Shown here one piece after another: positions 27,220-36,402 of a stretch of 64,000 bases of DNA. Source of the DNA: CAZROT01 sp964601895 (GTDB taxonomy: Bacteria; Pseudomonadota; Gammaproteobacteria; Enterobacterales; Enterobacteriaceae); the NCBI GenBank assembly GCA_964601895.1, contig CAZROT010000005.1, forward strand, positions 1 through 64,000, read 5' to 3'. Each line of letters opens with the position of its first letter. Positions within the stretch are counted from its first letter, which is position 1. Under the pieces are notes generated by a model that saw only the letters and a program-made list of their open reading frames with translations, ran no database searches and was not told the DNA's origin. The translations under genes and the position numbers were made by a program.

Positions 27220-29163
27220 ATGAACATCAAAGTAGGAGATGTAGTAAAATTTGCTATCCATGCTATTGCCTATCAGGCAGTGAAAAGCGACGTAGTAAGC
27301 AGCCTGTTAAGCCGTATCACCAGTGCGGGTGTTAAGGAAAAGCTGGCTGAAAAAGTGCTCGCCGATGTCATCGGGCTGGCACCAGGCTACTTTGAGGATA
27401 CTGGCAGTAAGATGCTGGGAGCGCGCACGCCTGAGATAGTCAGCCTGAGTAGCAGTCTGTTTTTCAGTAATACCCGCGAACAGACCAGGCAGGGCATTGG
27501 CGATTTAGTAACATTAATAGCGGCCTCGAAAGGTCAGGGAGAATTTGTCCAGAAGCTGGCACGTGAAATTATACCGCGGCTGACTCATACTGGCCAGCTA
27601 CAGGATAACACCGTGCAAAGGATCCTGCATGCCCTGGGGCAGGAAAAAGGCGGCGAAAATATACTGCGAATGACGGTAGAAAATATACTTTCGGGGTTTA
27701 CCGGATGGTCTGGGAAAGTTATCAAATCAACGGTGATGTCCGTACTCAAGCATGCCATTCTGGATAACGAAAAATATAAAGATAAGGACAGCACCACCTG
27801 GACACATCAGGTCGCCGCCTGGGAGACCCATAATTATTTACTGCAAAGCTTACAGGCTCAGAAGGAAACAAAAGCAGGAATTTCACCGAAAATAGCCGCC
27901 AGCCTTGATAACCATGTGCTGCCTGCGGCGCCAACGGGATGGCAAGCAATAAAGACCACCGCAGCCATAGGCGGCGATATAGTAAATATAACGGGAGCCA
28001 CGGGTTTCGCCTCTACTACCTGGGATACTGTGGATTTTATAGGAGAGGCATTAGGTATCAAATCACAACCGTCTCAGCCTGCCGAAAAAGTGTTCACTGA
28101 TGCCTGGGGAAGTGATATCGCCGTACATGCCAATATGCCACTGCAGGAATTTGCCGCAATGGTCGTAAAGGCAAATACCCTGGATAGTAAGGCGATGTTG
28201 AAACATAAAGAAACGATGAAAAAAGGTAACTTTACACCCACGTACGGGTCTGCGTTAACCCTGGCTATTGAAGCGTTACCTGAAAAAGCACGGGTGTATT
28301 TTACAGAGCAACGTAAGCAGATAGACGCTTTTTATCAACGCTGGAAAGGTGCAGACATTAAGGTGGGGTTAACATGGGCAGGCGGCCTGGCTTCTGTTGC
28401 GGCAAATCACGCAAAATCATACCCCGTTACTCACGAGGTCCTTGATATAACAAGACCCGTTACCAAAGAGCCCGAAAAAGTGGGCAATTATCTGGTGGAT
28501 AACAGCTTTTTATCGAGGTTTAAGGAAGGTCTCAATCTTACCGTAAACGACAGTCAACGTGCTACTGGCCTGTCGGCAAAGGCAGCAGGCTGGGGAAGCT
28601 GGGCATTTTCAGCAGTAGAAAAACATATTCCTGGTTCAGTTGCAAGTCCACTGGATGCGTTCAATGGCACGCAACAGCAACAGCTTAAACAGCTGTTACA
28701 GATAGCCGGTGGTGATCCCCTGCGTATGCAGGCATTAACGGCTTACCTGAACCCGGATCATCTGCTCGCCACCAATCCACTGAGTGCTTTTGCGCAAAAA
28801 GGTGCGGATGTAATTTGTGCAGATAATCTCTGGATGAAACTGGACAAGCCCGAGACCAGTTTTACTGTCAGCCGGGATGAAAATAATAATGTCACTATTC
28901 AGGCTCAATTCAAATGGCCGGTACTGGCATCCGGCAAATCTGCAGAAACCCTGCAACCGGTATCAAATCAGACAGGCAGTGTCACGATGAATACCACGAT
29001 GCAGTTTCTGCAAGACGGCGTGATGAAAGAAAAAATGGACAGTGCCAATACGGGTCTCCAGGTTGAACTTCAGGAAAAGCTGATGTTCGAGTGGTCTGAA
29101 AACCCACCCTCTGCACCTCCCACAGCACCGAAACAAAATGGCGAGTCCATTGAATTTGATTAG
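27220..29163 (+). CDS. Unrecognised 647-residue protein, probable type III effector or substrate of the upstream chaperone
   Basis: I recognise no family. The protein has no Sec signal. It has a mostly helical N-terminal third, a Gly/Ala/Thr-rich stretch at about 245-280, a single cysteine (in VICADN), a beta-rich segment near residues 545-620 (VTIQAQFKWPVLASG and GSVTMNTTMQFLQDG), and a Pro-rich tail NPPSAPPTAP before the end SIEFD. Base composition resembles the flanking core genes. Its place directly after a CesT-type chaperone, in the slot where E. coli has ldcC and yaeR, is the only argument for secretion. The frame is long and clean, so it is probably under selection. Confidence 0.6.
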   Translation: MNIKVGDVVKFAIHAIAYQAVKSDVVSSLLSRITSAGVKEKLAEKVLADVIGLAPGYFEDTGSKMLGARTPEIVSLSSSLFFSNTREQTRQGIGDLVTLIAASKGQGEFVQKLAREIIPRLTHTGQLQDNTVQRILHALGQEKGGENILRMTVENILSGFTGWSGKVIKSTVMSVLKHAILDNEKYKDKDSTTWTHQVAAWETHNYLLQSLQAQKETKAGISPKIAASLDNHVLPAAPTGWQAIKTTAAIGGDIVNITGATGFASTTWDTVDFIGEALGIKSQPSQPAEKVFTDAWGSDIAVHANMPLQEFAAMVVKANTLDSKAMLKHKETMKKGNFTPTYGSALTLAIEALPEKARVYFTEQRKQIDAFYQRWKGADIKVGLTWAGGLASVAANHAKSYPVTHEVLDITRPVTKEPEKVGNYLVDNSFLSRFKEGLNLTVNDSQRATGLSAKAAGWGSWAFSAVEKHIPGSVASPLDAFNGTQQQQLKQLLQIAGGDPLRMQALTAYLNPDHLLATNPLSAFAQKGADVICADNLWMKLDKPETSFTVSRDENNNVTIQAQFKWPVLASGKSAETLQPVSNQTGSVTMNTTMQFLQDGVMKEKMDSANTGLQVELQEKLMFEWSENPPSAPPTAPKQNGESIEFD

Positions 29164-29274
29164 CCATTTTCAGACAGCATTCACCGGGCTGCTATCCTGC
29201 AATGATCACTACTTGTATTTGTTCGTGGTCTGATTCATATTGCATCGTTGTTATCCTTTCAGTGTTAATAATAC

Positions 29275-30576
29275 ATGGAAAAACTGCTTTCTCATGTCTC
29301 CGGTAAAATCAGCGGCAGACAGCGGCTACTGGTGGCATTCAGTGGCGGTCTGGATTCGACGGTACTGCTGCATCTGCTAATCAGATTACGCGATACGGTT
29401 CAGCATACCCTTTATATACGTGCAGCGCATGTTCATCATGGCCTGAGCCGCTTTGCTGATGACTGGGCATCTGACTGCAGGCAGCGTTGTGAACAGTGGC
29501 AGGTACCGCTGGAAATCATTGCGGTGCATCCCGATAAACGTCAGGGAGGCATTGAAGCAGCAGCACGCACCGCACGTTATCAGGCGCTGGGTCAGATACT
29601 GCAAAATAATGAGGTACTGCTTACCGCTCAGCATCTTGACGATCAATGTGAAACTCTGTTGCTGGCACTAAAGCGCGGTAGCGGACCCGCAGGATTGTCA
29701 TCCATGCCAGAACATATGGCATTTTTTAATGGTGAACAGTTAAGGCCATTGCTGGATATTGCGCGCCATCAGTTAGCGCATTATGCCCTGCAGCAGCAAC
29801 TGAGCTTTGTAGAAGATGACAGCAATCAGGATGAACGCTTTGAGCGCAATTTTTTGCGCCAGCGCGTGTTACCACTGATGCAAAAACGCTGGCCTGGATT
29901 TTCTGTTGCCGTTGCACGCAGTGCCAGTCTGTGTGCTGAGCAGGAACAGCTGCTGGATGAATTACTACAGGAATCGCTACAAACATTAACAGATGGTGAT
30001 AATTCACTGTACATTCCCGGATTAGTCTCCATGACGGATGCGAGGCGCGCTGCCCTGCTGCGTCGCTGGATAGCCAGCTGTGGGGTTATTATGCCCTGCC
30101 GTCAGCATTTGCAACTCCTGTGGACTGAAGTAGCGCTCTGTCGTGAAGATGCTGAGCCACAATTGCGGCTGGGCAACTGGCAGGTACGCCGTTATCGACA
30201 GCGGCTCTATTTATTACCTGTTCTGCCATCATTACATGACTGTGTCTTACCATGGGACATTACAAAACCGTTACTGTTGCCGCATGGACTGGGAACACTG
30301 TATTTTGGTAAGGGTGATATGCTGGTGCGCGCACCAGAAAATGAGGAACAGGTCAGTATACGCTTTACTGTTAAGGGAAAAGTGCGTATTGCAGGCCGCC
30401 ATGGTGCCCGTCAGCTAAAAAAGCTGTGGCAGGAACTGGCCGTGCCACCATGGCAGCGTAGCAGACTGCCTCTGCTGTTTTATGGTGAACAATTGATTGC
30501 AGTGGCCGGATTATTTGTTACCGAGGAAGGCCAGACGCAAATAAAAGGACTACGGCTACACTGGTCAAAAAAATAA
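29275..30576 (+). CDS. tilS: tRNA(Ile)-lysidine synthetase
   Basis: TilS converts C34 of the CAU-anticodon tRNA-Ile to lysidine, which is essential for AUA decoding. The 433-residue product (E. coli 432) has the ATP-pyrophosphatase PP-loop SGGLDSTVLLHLL at about residues 24-36, the ERNFLRQRVLP substrate-side motif, and the C-terminal domain with KVRIAGRHGARQLKKLWQE. It holds its E. coli position between accA and rof. Confidence 0.96.
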   Translation: MEKLLSHVSGKISGRQRLLVAFSGGLDSTVLLHLLIRLRDTVQHTLYIRAAHVHHGLSRFADDWASDCRQRCEQWQVPLEIIAVHPDKRQGGIEAAARTARYQALGQILQNNEVLLTAQHLDDQCETLLLALKRGSGPAGLSSMPEHMAFFNGEQLRPLLDIARHQLAHYALQQQLSFVEDDSNQDERFERNFLRQRVLPLMQKRWPGFSVAVARSASLCAEQEQLLDELLQESLQTLTDGDNSLYIPGLVSMTDARRAALLRRWIASCGVIMPCRQHLQLLWTEVALCREDAEPQLRLGNWQVRRYRQRLYLLPVLPSLHDCVLPWDITKPLLLPHGLGTLYFGKGDMLVRAPENEEQVSIRFTVKGKVRIAGRHGARQLKKLWQELAVPPWQRSRLPLLFYGEQLIAVAGLFVTEEGQTQIKGLRLHWSKK

Positions 30577-30614
30577 CCTATTGTTTTATATTAAAATATC
30601 CTCATGGAGTCGAT

Positions 30615-30929
30615 ATGAGAATGCTGTGGATAATAGTCTGGGTGCTCAGCTGCATGAGTTTTCCAACGCTGTCCATCGGAAACAGTGCAGCAGGTAGAGA
30701 AAAATCGGTACGCTGCATGTCCTGCCATGGACTGAACGGTGACAAGCCAGGAGCAGTCTATCCAGATCTGGTCGGGAAAGACGCTGCCTGGCTGGAACAG
30801 GCCTTACAGGCATACAAAAAAGGTGAGCGTAAAGGAGGGCAGGCAGAAGTGATGCGAGCTTATGTATTTAATTTGTCTGATAATGACATAGCCGATTTAG
30901 CCGCTTATTATGCAAGTCTTACACATTAA
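30615..30929 (+). CDS. Small class I cytochrome c
   Basis: The 104-residue product has a signal peptide (residues 1-22, MLWIIVWVLSCMSFPTLS) and a single haem-binding CMSCH at about residues 34-38. A distal Met in QAEVMRAYVFNLSDNDIADLAAYY is the likely axial ligand. It is a periplasmic electron carrier of the cytochrome c553/c5-like group. E. coli has no gene here between tilS and rof. ATG 30615 has GGAG about 8 bases upstream. Its redox partner is unknown, and cytochrome c maturation genes would have to be elsewhere. Confidence 0.85.
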   Translation: MRMLWIIVWVLSCMSFPTLSIGNSAAGREKSVRCMSCHGLNGDKPGAVYPDLVGKDAAWLEQALQAYKKGERKGGQAEVMRAYVFNLSDNDIADLAAYYASLTH

Positions 30930-31029
30930 AATCTGTGTATTGCCGCGGTACGATGTTATTCGTAACCCCAAACAAATCACCTGCACGCGCAGGCATGCAC
31001 CGCGTAACCATAAAAATAAACGCATACAA

Positions 31030-31296
31030 TCAATCTGATACACTGACAACGACAGTACCAATTTCAGGATTACTGAAACTGGCAATACGATCCAGCCGCA
31101 ATTCATGAGACTCGCCGCCGGATATCTCAATCAGCAGATATTCGACTTTTTTTCGTGTAAATAAATCGCTGGCCTTACCTTTGATAACGTTACCATCCCT
31201 CAGTTCCAGCGTCAGTATCAGGTGATGCTGGCAGGCGAGTTCCAGATTATCGTAATCATCACAATTGATGGGTTGATAGGCTTCACTCATCGACAT
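31030..31296 (-). CDS. rof: Rho-binding antiterminator Rof
   Basis: Rof binds the Rho hexamer and inhibits Rho-dependent termination. The 88-residue product matches E. coli Rof almost throughout: YQPINCDDYDNLELACQHHL, then LTLELRDG, VEYLLIE and the end FSNPEIGTVVVS. The ATG follows GGTGAGC. E. coli yaeP, which normally precedes rof, is not found upstream. Confidence 0.93.
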   Translation of the reverse strand: MSMSEAYQPINCDDYDNLELACQHHLILTLELRDGNVIKGKASDLFTRKKVEYLLIEISGGESHELRLDRIASFSNPEIGTVVVSVSD

Positions 31297-31494
31297 AATA
31301 GCTCACCAATAAATTACTGTGGCACAAACCGCATATTCTCTACAGACATGGGCCGTGATGACTAACTATCACCACACCGGCTATCTTTCAGATTCAGATA
31401 TAACTGACAGACAGCCTGTCAAGATTACCATAAGTCATTCTGGCATAAAAACGACATATTCATTTAACTACACCGTCTCATGACAATTTTTTCT

Positions 31495-31552
31495 AAAAAA
31501 CGCCAGGCTTCATTGCTGGTTGTGCACTACAAAATTGCACCCTGCGTTTTTT
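31495..31552 (-). terminator. Strong hairpin downstream of proS, apparently bidirectional
   Basis: AAAAAACGC (31495-31503) and GCGTTTTTT (31544-31552) are perfectly complementary, extended by AGG/CCT after one bulge. An internal GTGCA/TGCAC stem closes the loop. The A- and T-runs make it a plausible intrinsic terminator on both strands, ending proS on the minus strand. The remaining rof-proS gap (31297-31654, 358 bases) shows no ORF; genes found there in E. coli, such as yaeQ, arfB and nlpE, are absent. Confidence 0.65.
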
Positions 31553-31654
31553 ACGTGGTGGGGAAAAAGCAGTTAGCATAAATTTCCGCCACCTCAGTGG
31601 ACTTAACAAAGGTAGCGTATTAATTAATATAACCATGTACTACGGGGGGCTGTT

Positions 31655-33376
31655 TTATAGTGACAGCTGTACCAACAAAAAATCAGCAATTTCGCTGAAT
31701 TTGATTATTTTCTTTTCACCTGAACGACGGTTTTTATACTCCACTTCTTCATTATCAAGATGACGATCGCCAATAATAATCAAATGCGGAATACCAATAA
31801 GCTCCATATCTGCGAACATGACACCGGGACGTTCTTTACGATCATCTAAAATAACATCAACCTTACTATCGCGCAGGCGCGTGTATAGCTGTTGTGCAAA
31901 TTTCTCTACACGTAATGACTTGTGCATATTCACTGGCAGGATGGCAACATGAAAAGGCGCTATCGCATCAGGCCAGATAATGCCATCGGCATCATGATGC
32001 TGCTCAATTGCCGCAGCAACGACACGAGAGATACCAATACCATAACATCCCATGGTAATCACCTGATTATGGCTATGTTCACTCTGCACCATGGCTTTCA
32101 TACTATCTGAATACTGGCTACCTAACTGAAAGATATGCCCGACTTCAATGCCACGTTTTACCATCAGGGTTCCTTTACCATCCGGACTGATATCTCCCTG
32201 TACCACATTGCGAATATCTGCTACTTCTGGCAAAGGTAAATCTCTTTCCCAGTTAATGCCAAAGTAATGCTGACCATCGATGTTAGCTCCGGCACTAAAA
32301 TCACTCATTACCGCCACTGTGCGATCCACAATCACAGGTACAGGCATATTAACAGGGCCGAGAGAGCCCGGGCTGGCGCCGATGGTGGCACGAATTTCTG
32401 CTTCAGTTGCAAAAGTGAGCGGCCTCGCAACCTCTGGTAATTTTTCTGCTTTCAGTGTGTTCAGTTGATGATCACCGCGTATCAGCAAAGCAATCAATTT
32501 ATGGCCCGCTTTCTTACTGTCTGCATGAACCAGTAATGTTTTGACGGTTTTTTCCACAGGAATATCGAATCGCTCGACCAGTGCCGCAATGGTGCGGGTA
32601 TCTGGGGTATCAATCAGGCGCAAAGCTTCCTTTGCTTCAGCACGCGGATGCAAAGGCGCCAGCGCTTCTGCCAGCTCAACATTAGCAGCAAAATCTGATT
32701 CAGTTGAAAAAACAATTTCATCTTCACCACTTGCCGCTAATACCTGAAATTCATGAGAAACACTGCCACCAATCGCACCGGTAGCTGCCTGAACAGGACG
32801 AAAATTCAAATTCATTCGACAAAAAATTCGACTGTAAGTGTGATACATCATGTCATAGGTTTCCTGTAAGGATTCCTGCGTGAGATGAAAAGAATAGGCA
32901 TCCTTCATCAGAAACTCACGGGCGCGCATCACGCCAAAGCGGGGACGTATTTCATCACGGAATTTAGTCTGAATCTGAAACAAATTAAGGGGGAGCTGCC
33001 TGTACGAACTGATTTCATTACGGATAAGATCGGTAATGACTTCTTCATGCGTTGGCCCCAATACAAAGGCCCGTTCCCCCCTATCTAAAAAACGCAGTAA
33101 TTCATCGCCATACCGCTCCCAGCGCCCACTTTCCTGCCACAAGCTTGCTGGCTGTACAACAGGCATGGAGATTTCAATAGCACCTGCATTATTCATTTCT
33201 TCACGTACAATATTTTCGACTTTTTTTAATACCCGCATGCCAGTTGGCAACCAGATATAAAGACCTGAAGCGAGTTTGCGAATCATTCCAGCACGCATCA
33301 TAAGCTTGTGACTGATAACTTCAGTATCGGCTGGCGTTTCTTTCAGGGTAGAAATCAGGTATTGGCTGGTACGCAT
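31655..33376 (-). CDS. proS: Prolyl-tRNA synthetase
   Basis: ProS charges tRNA-Pro. The 573-residue product has the bacterial-type E. coli length and layout: class II core with motif 1 and motif 2 (LFQIQTKFRDEIRPRFGVMR), a central YbaK-like editing domain (about 225-400), motif 3 (GCYGIGISRVVAAAIEQ), and a C-terminal anticodon-binding domain. The N-terminus MRTSQYLISTLKETPADTEVISH matches the E. coli start. Confidence 0.98.
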   Translation of the reverse strand: MRTSQYLISTLKETPADTEVISHKLMMRAGMIRKLASGLYIWLPTGMRVLKKVENIVREEMNNAGAIEISMPVVQPASLWQESGRWERYGDELLRFLDRGERAFVLGPTHEEVITDLIRNEISSYRQLPLNLFQIQTKFRDEIRPRFGVMRAREFLMKDAYSFHLTQESLQETYDMMYHTYSRIFCRMNLNFRPVQAATGAIGGSVSHEFQVLAASGEDEIVFSTESDFAANVELAEALAPLHPRAEAKEALRLIDTPDTRTIAALVERFDIPVEKTVKTLLVHADSKKAGHKLIALLIRGDHQLNTLKAEKLPEVARPLTFATEAEIRATIGASPGSLGPVNMPVPVIVDRTVAVMSDFSAGANIDGQHYFGINWERDLPLPEVADIRNVVQGDISPDGKGTLMVKRGIEVGHIFQLGSQYSDSMKAMVQSEHSHNQVITMGCYGIGISRVVAAAIEQHHDADGIIWPDAIAPFHVAILPVNMHKSLRVEKFAQQLYTRLRDSKVDVILDDRKERPGVMFADMELIGIPHLIIIGDRHLDNEEVEYKNRRSGEKKIIKFSEIADFLLVQLSL

Positions 33377-33423
33377 GATATTATTGGTTCCACGGTAATC
33401 AATTGAATCTGACTATAGACTTC

Positions 33424-33553
33424 TTGCGACACTCACTGCAAAAAAACAGTGCGCGCAGAAACGGAACACAGCACCCCGGGTTTACATCAGAGGCATAAGG
33501 AGTCGAATAGCACATCGACAATGCATCGATTTTCCCGTAGTAACGTGTCGCAA
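33424..33553 (+). repeat. Dispersed intergenic repeat, copy B, with terminal inverted repeats
   Basis: The 130-bp element is bounded by TTGCGACAC (33424-33432) and its exact complement GTGTCGCAA (33545-33553). The interior matches copies A and C: CACTGCAAAAAAACAG, GCAGAAACGGAACACAGC, GGGTTTACA and AAGGAGTCGAATAGCA. It lies between proS and metQ, both on the minus strand. It is longer than copy C, mainly through extra sequence before its right end. Confidence 0.65.
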
Positions 33554-33671
33554 AAGGTCTTATGAATGCGCGAGTAAAATGCATAAAGAGCAGCATAGTT
33601 TAACAGCGACCGCCGCCAGGCTGAAGAGGACAAGTCCATTTTCACAAAGATAGCGTGGTTTTCGCATTACA

Positions 33672-34481
33672 CTACCAGCCTTTTACTGCTCCATGGTGAA
33701 ACAGTCTGTCAGCGGCTTCATTCACTTCATCAGACTGCCATGCCTGAACAAATTTTCTGACATTCTCTGCGTTCTTATTGTCCTTTCGGGCAACAATAAG
33801 ATTGACATAAGGTGAATGCTTATCTTCTACAAATAAGCCGTCCCGTTCAGGGATAAGATCGATGCGGCTGGCATAGCTGGTATTAATGACTGCCAGCGCT
33901 ATTTTTTTGTCAACAAGTGCACGTGGTAACTGCACTGCTTCCAGTTCCACAAATTGCAGTTTTTTGGGATTTTCAATCAGGTCCATGGTAGTAGGTAACA
34001 AACCTACATCCGCTTTCAGCTTAATCAAACCTGCTTTTTGCAGGAGTAACAAGGCGCGTCCGAGATTGGTAGGATCATTGGGTATTGCAACATAATCCCC
34101 GTCTTTAAGGGCACTCAATGAGCTTATATTTTTCGAATAAACTGCCATTGGATAGACAAATGTGTTGCCTACAGCAACCAGTTCAGTATAGCCCCTGTCT
34201 TTTATTTGCTGTTCCAGATAAGGGCTGTGTTGAAATGCGTTCACATCAATTTCACCCCTATTCAGCGAATCATTAGGTAATATGTAATCGCCAAAAACAA
34301 CCAGTTCTACATCCAGATTATATTTACTTTTTGCCACCTTACGCACAACTTCTGCAATCTGTTGCTCTGTACCACCAATGACGCCGACCTTAATATGATG
34401 AGGATTTTTTTCTTCCTGGATACAGGCTGTCAGAATCAGTAAAGCACTGGCTGCAGCAATAAATTTTAATCTTAAAAACAT
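33672..34481 (-). CDS. metQ: D-methionine-binding lipoprotein MetQ
   Basis: MetQ is the substrate-binding lipoprotein of the MetNIQ importer for D- and L-methionine. The 269-residue product has a lipoprotein signal with lipobox LTAC (Cys at residue 20) and the NlpA/MetQ fold signatures HIKVGVIGGTEQQIAEVV, FQHSPYLEQQ and IPNDPTNLGRALLLLQ. It is last in the metNIQ operon, downstream of metI by about 43 bases. Confidence 0.96.
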   Translation of the reverse strand: MFLRLKFIAAASALLILTACIQEEKNPHHIKVGVIGGTEQQIAEVVRKVAKSKYNLDVELVVFGDYILPNDSLNRGEIDVNAFQHSPYLEQQIKDRGYTELVAVGNTFVYPMAVYSKNISSLSALKDGDYVAIPNDPTNLGRALLLLQKAGLIKLKADVGLLPTTMDLIENPKKLQFVELEAVQLPRALVDKKIALAVINTSYASRIDLIPERDGLFVEDKHSPYVNLIVARKDNKNAENVRKFVQAWQSDEVNEAADRLFHHGAVKGW

Positions 34482-34524
34482 AAAATGTCCTTTAACATCA
34501 TGAAAGTGAAAGAATAAATGAACA

Positions 34525-35181
34525 TCACGACCTGTGCATAATTCTGTTCACCAGCCAATCACCAGCATATTGAATGAGAAAAACTAAAGAGATTAATAAT
34601 ACCAAAACCGTATTCATCACCACAGCATTATAACCTATATAACCATACTGGTAACCGATTTGGCCTAAACCTCCAGCACCAACAGCACCGCCCATGGCAG
34701 AATACCCAACCAGAGTAATCAGCGTGATAGTGGCAGCATTAATAAGTCCGGGTAACGCTTCAGGTAACAGAATTTTTTTGACAATTTGGACAGGTGTCGC
34801 CCCCATTGCACGCGCTGCTTCAATCAGTCCACAGGGTATCTCAAGTAATGCGTTTTCTACCATACGGGCAATAAACGGCGCTGCGCCTACGGTTAATGGC
34901 ACAATTGCTGCCTGCAATCCAATCGATGTCCCCGTGATGATACGCGTTAGCGGAATCATCCAAACCAGTAAGATAATAAAAGGGATTGAACGAAAAATAG
35001 TAACACACACAGAAAATAGATTATATAACGTCTTATTTTCCATAATATTTCCCGGACGACTCAGATAAAGCATGACACCTGCGGGAAGTCCAAGGACAAA
35101 ACCGAAAAAACCAGACACAAAAGTCATCAGGCTGGTTTCCCATATACCTTTAATAATTAAAATAATCATGTCTTCAGACAT
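34525..35181 (-). CDS. metI: D-methionine ABC transporter permease MetI
   Basis: MetI is the inner-membrane permease of MetNIQ. The 218-residue product (E. coli 217) has five predicted helices. The EAA-type coupling motif is IPCGLIEAARAMGATPVQIVK, which contacts the ATPase. Its start overlaps the end of metN by 8 bases, implying translational coupling. Confidence 0.97.
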   Translation of the reverse strand: MSEDMIILIIKGIWETSLMTFVSGFFGFVLGLPAGVMLYLSRPGNIMENKTLYNLFSVCVTIFRSIPFIILLVWMIPLTRIITGTSIGLQAAIVPLTVGAAPFIARMVENALLEIPCGLIEAARAMGATPVQIVKKILLPEALPGLINAATITLITLVGYSAMGGAVGAGGLGQIGYQYGYIGYNAVVMNTVLVLLISLVFLIQYAGDWLVNRIMHRS

Positions 35182-36205
35182 AGCCCATAACCTCTACTTT
35201 TACATGATGTTCCTGTAAAAATTCAATGGCAGCCTGCTCATCATGAGTTTTGCCATATAATTCAACCAGAATGAAACCAAATTTAACCCCACCCGCGTAA
35301 TCCATTTGCGCACTGAGAATACTGATATCAACATTAAAGTTACGCGCAGCTCTGGAAATTAGCGGTACATCAACAGAACGGCCAGTGAATTCAAGCCGTA
35401 ATAATGGAAAACTATCTGCAGTACGGGTAGTACACATCCGTGATGCATAATCTTCGGGTATATCCATATGCAATGTCGATTGAATGAACTGACGTGCCAG
35501 CAATGTTTGTGGATGAGAAAAAAGCTCACTGACACTATTTTGCTCAACCAGTCTGCCTTCACTGATGACGGCAACCTGATCACAGATACGCTTGACGACA
35601 GCCATTTCATGCGTGATAAGTAATATCGTTATCCCTAAGTCACGATTAATATTTTTGAGTAAGCTAAGAATTGAACGCGTCGTTGCCGGATCCAATGCAC
35701 TGGTCGCTTCATCACAAAGCAGCACTGCAGGATGGCTGGCCAACGCCCTGGCAATGGCAACCCTCTGTTTTTGTCCGCCTGAAAGTGTTGCGGGATAAGC
35801 GTTTTTTTTATCAGAAAGTCCAACTACATCGAGCAATTGCATAACTCTTTTTTTTATTTCTGTATGCCCAATGCCCTCCAGCTCAAGCGGTAAGGCAATG
35901 TTACTAAAGACAGTTCTTGAAGACAGTAAATTAAAATGCTGGAATATCATGCCAATCTGGCGGCGCACCTGTACCAGGTGGCTTTCCTCGAGTGCGGTCA
36001 ATTCCTGCCCGTTGACAAATATGTGCCCGGTAGTCGGACGTTCCAGTCTGTTAACACAGCGAATTAGCGTACTTTTACCGGCGCCGGACGTTCCTATAAC
36101 GCCATAAATCTGTCCGCGCGCAACATGCAGGTTGACATCCTGAAGCGCAGTGACAGTTTTCGCACCTTGCTGGAAAACTTTATTGATATTAACCAATCTA
36201 ATCAT
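35174..36205 (-). CDS. metN: Methionine ABC transporter ATP-binding protein MetN
   Basis: MetN powers methionine import. The 343-residue product equals the E. coli length. The Walker A motif is GTSGAGKST (about residues 38-46), the signature LSGGQKQRVAIARAL, and Walker B LLCDEATSALD. A C-terminal ACT-like regulatory domain follows (about 260-343) that in E. coli binds methionine and causes transinhibition. The gene is first in metNIQ, behind a MetJ-type operator and promoter. Confidence 0.98.
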   Translation of the reverse strand: MIRLVNINKVFQQGAKTVTALQDVNLHVARGQIYGVIGTSGAGKSTLIRCVNRLERPTTGHIFVNGQELTALEESHLVQVRRQIGMIFQHFNLLSSRTVFSNIALPLELEGIGHTEIKKRVMQLLDVVGLSDKKNAYPATLSGGQKQRVAIARALASHPAVLLCDEATSALDPATTRSILSLLKNINRDLGITILLITHEMAVVKRICDQVAVISEGRLVEQNSVSELFSHPQTLLARQFIQSTLHMDIPEDYASRMCTTRTADSFPLLRLEFTGRSVDVPLISRAARNFNVDISILSAQMDYAGGVKFGFILVELYGKTHDEQAAIEFLQEHHVKVEVMGYV

Positions 36206-36275
36206 ATTGTTATCGTTTTATTAACCTGTAATGCGCGGTAACCGGGCAATGGGCTTAGTTACTGTAATTTTATAT

Positions 36276-36306
36276 GGATGCTAAGGCGTCTGGATGGCCA
36301 AGTCAA
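36276..36306 (-). promoter_or_regulatory. metN promoter overlapped by tandem MetJ boxes
   Basis: Read on the minus strand, TTGACT (36306-36301) and TAGCAT (36283-36278) are 17 bases apart, a plausible sigma-70 promoter. Three contiguous 8-mers resembling the MetJ box AGACGTCT lie across it: GGCCATCC (36299-36292), AGACGCCT (36291-36284, seven of eight) and TAGCATCC (36283-36276). This tandem arrangement is the known way MetJ with S-adenosylmethionine represses met genes. It implies that MetJ control is retained. Confidence 0.65.
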
Positions 36307-36402
36307 CAACTGGTCTTACGAATCCAGCTGGATTTAAAATAAGTACTGGACATGCAATACTTATAAGAATTGTTTTCTCATCACCATTACAGGAGCAAAT
36401 GA

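Noticed and set aside
34694..35068. 124-codon ORF antisense to metI
   Set aside because: Shadow of the intact metI frame, with no similarity of its own.
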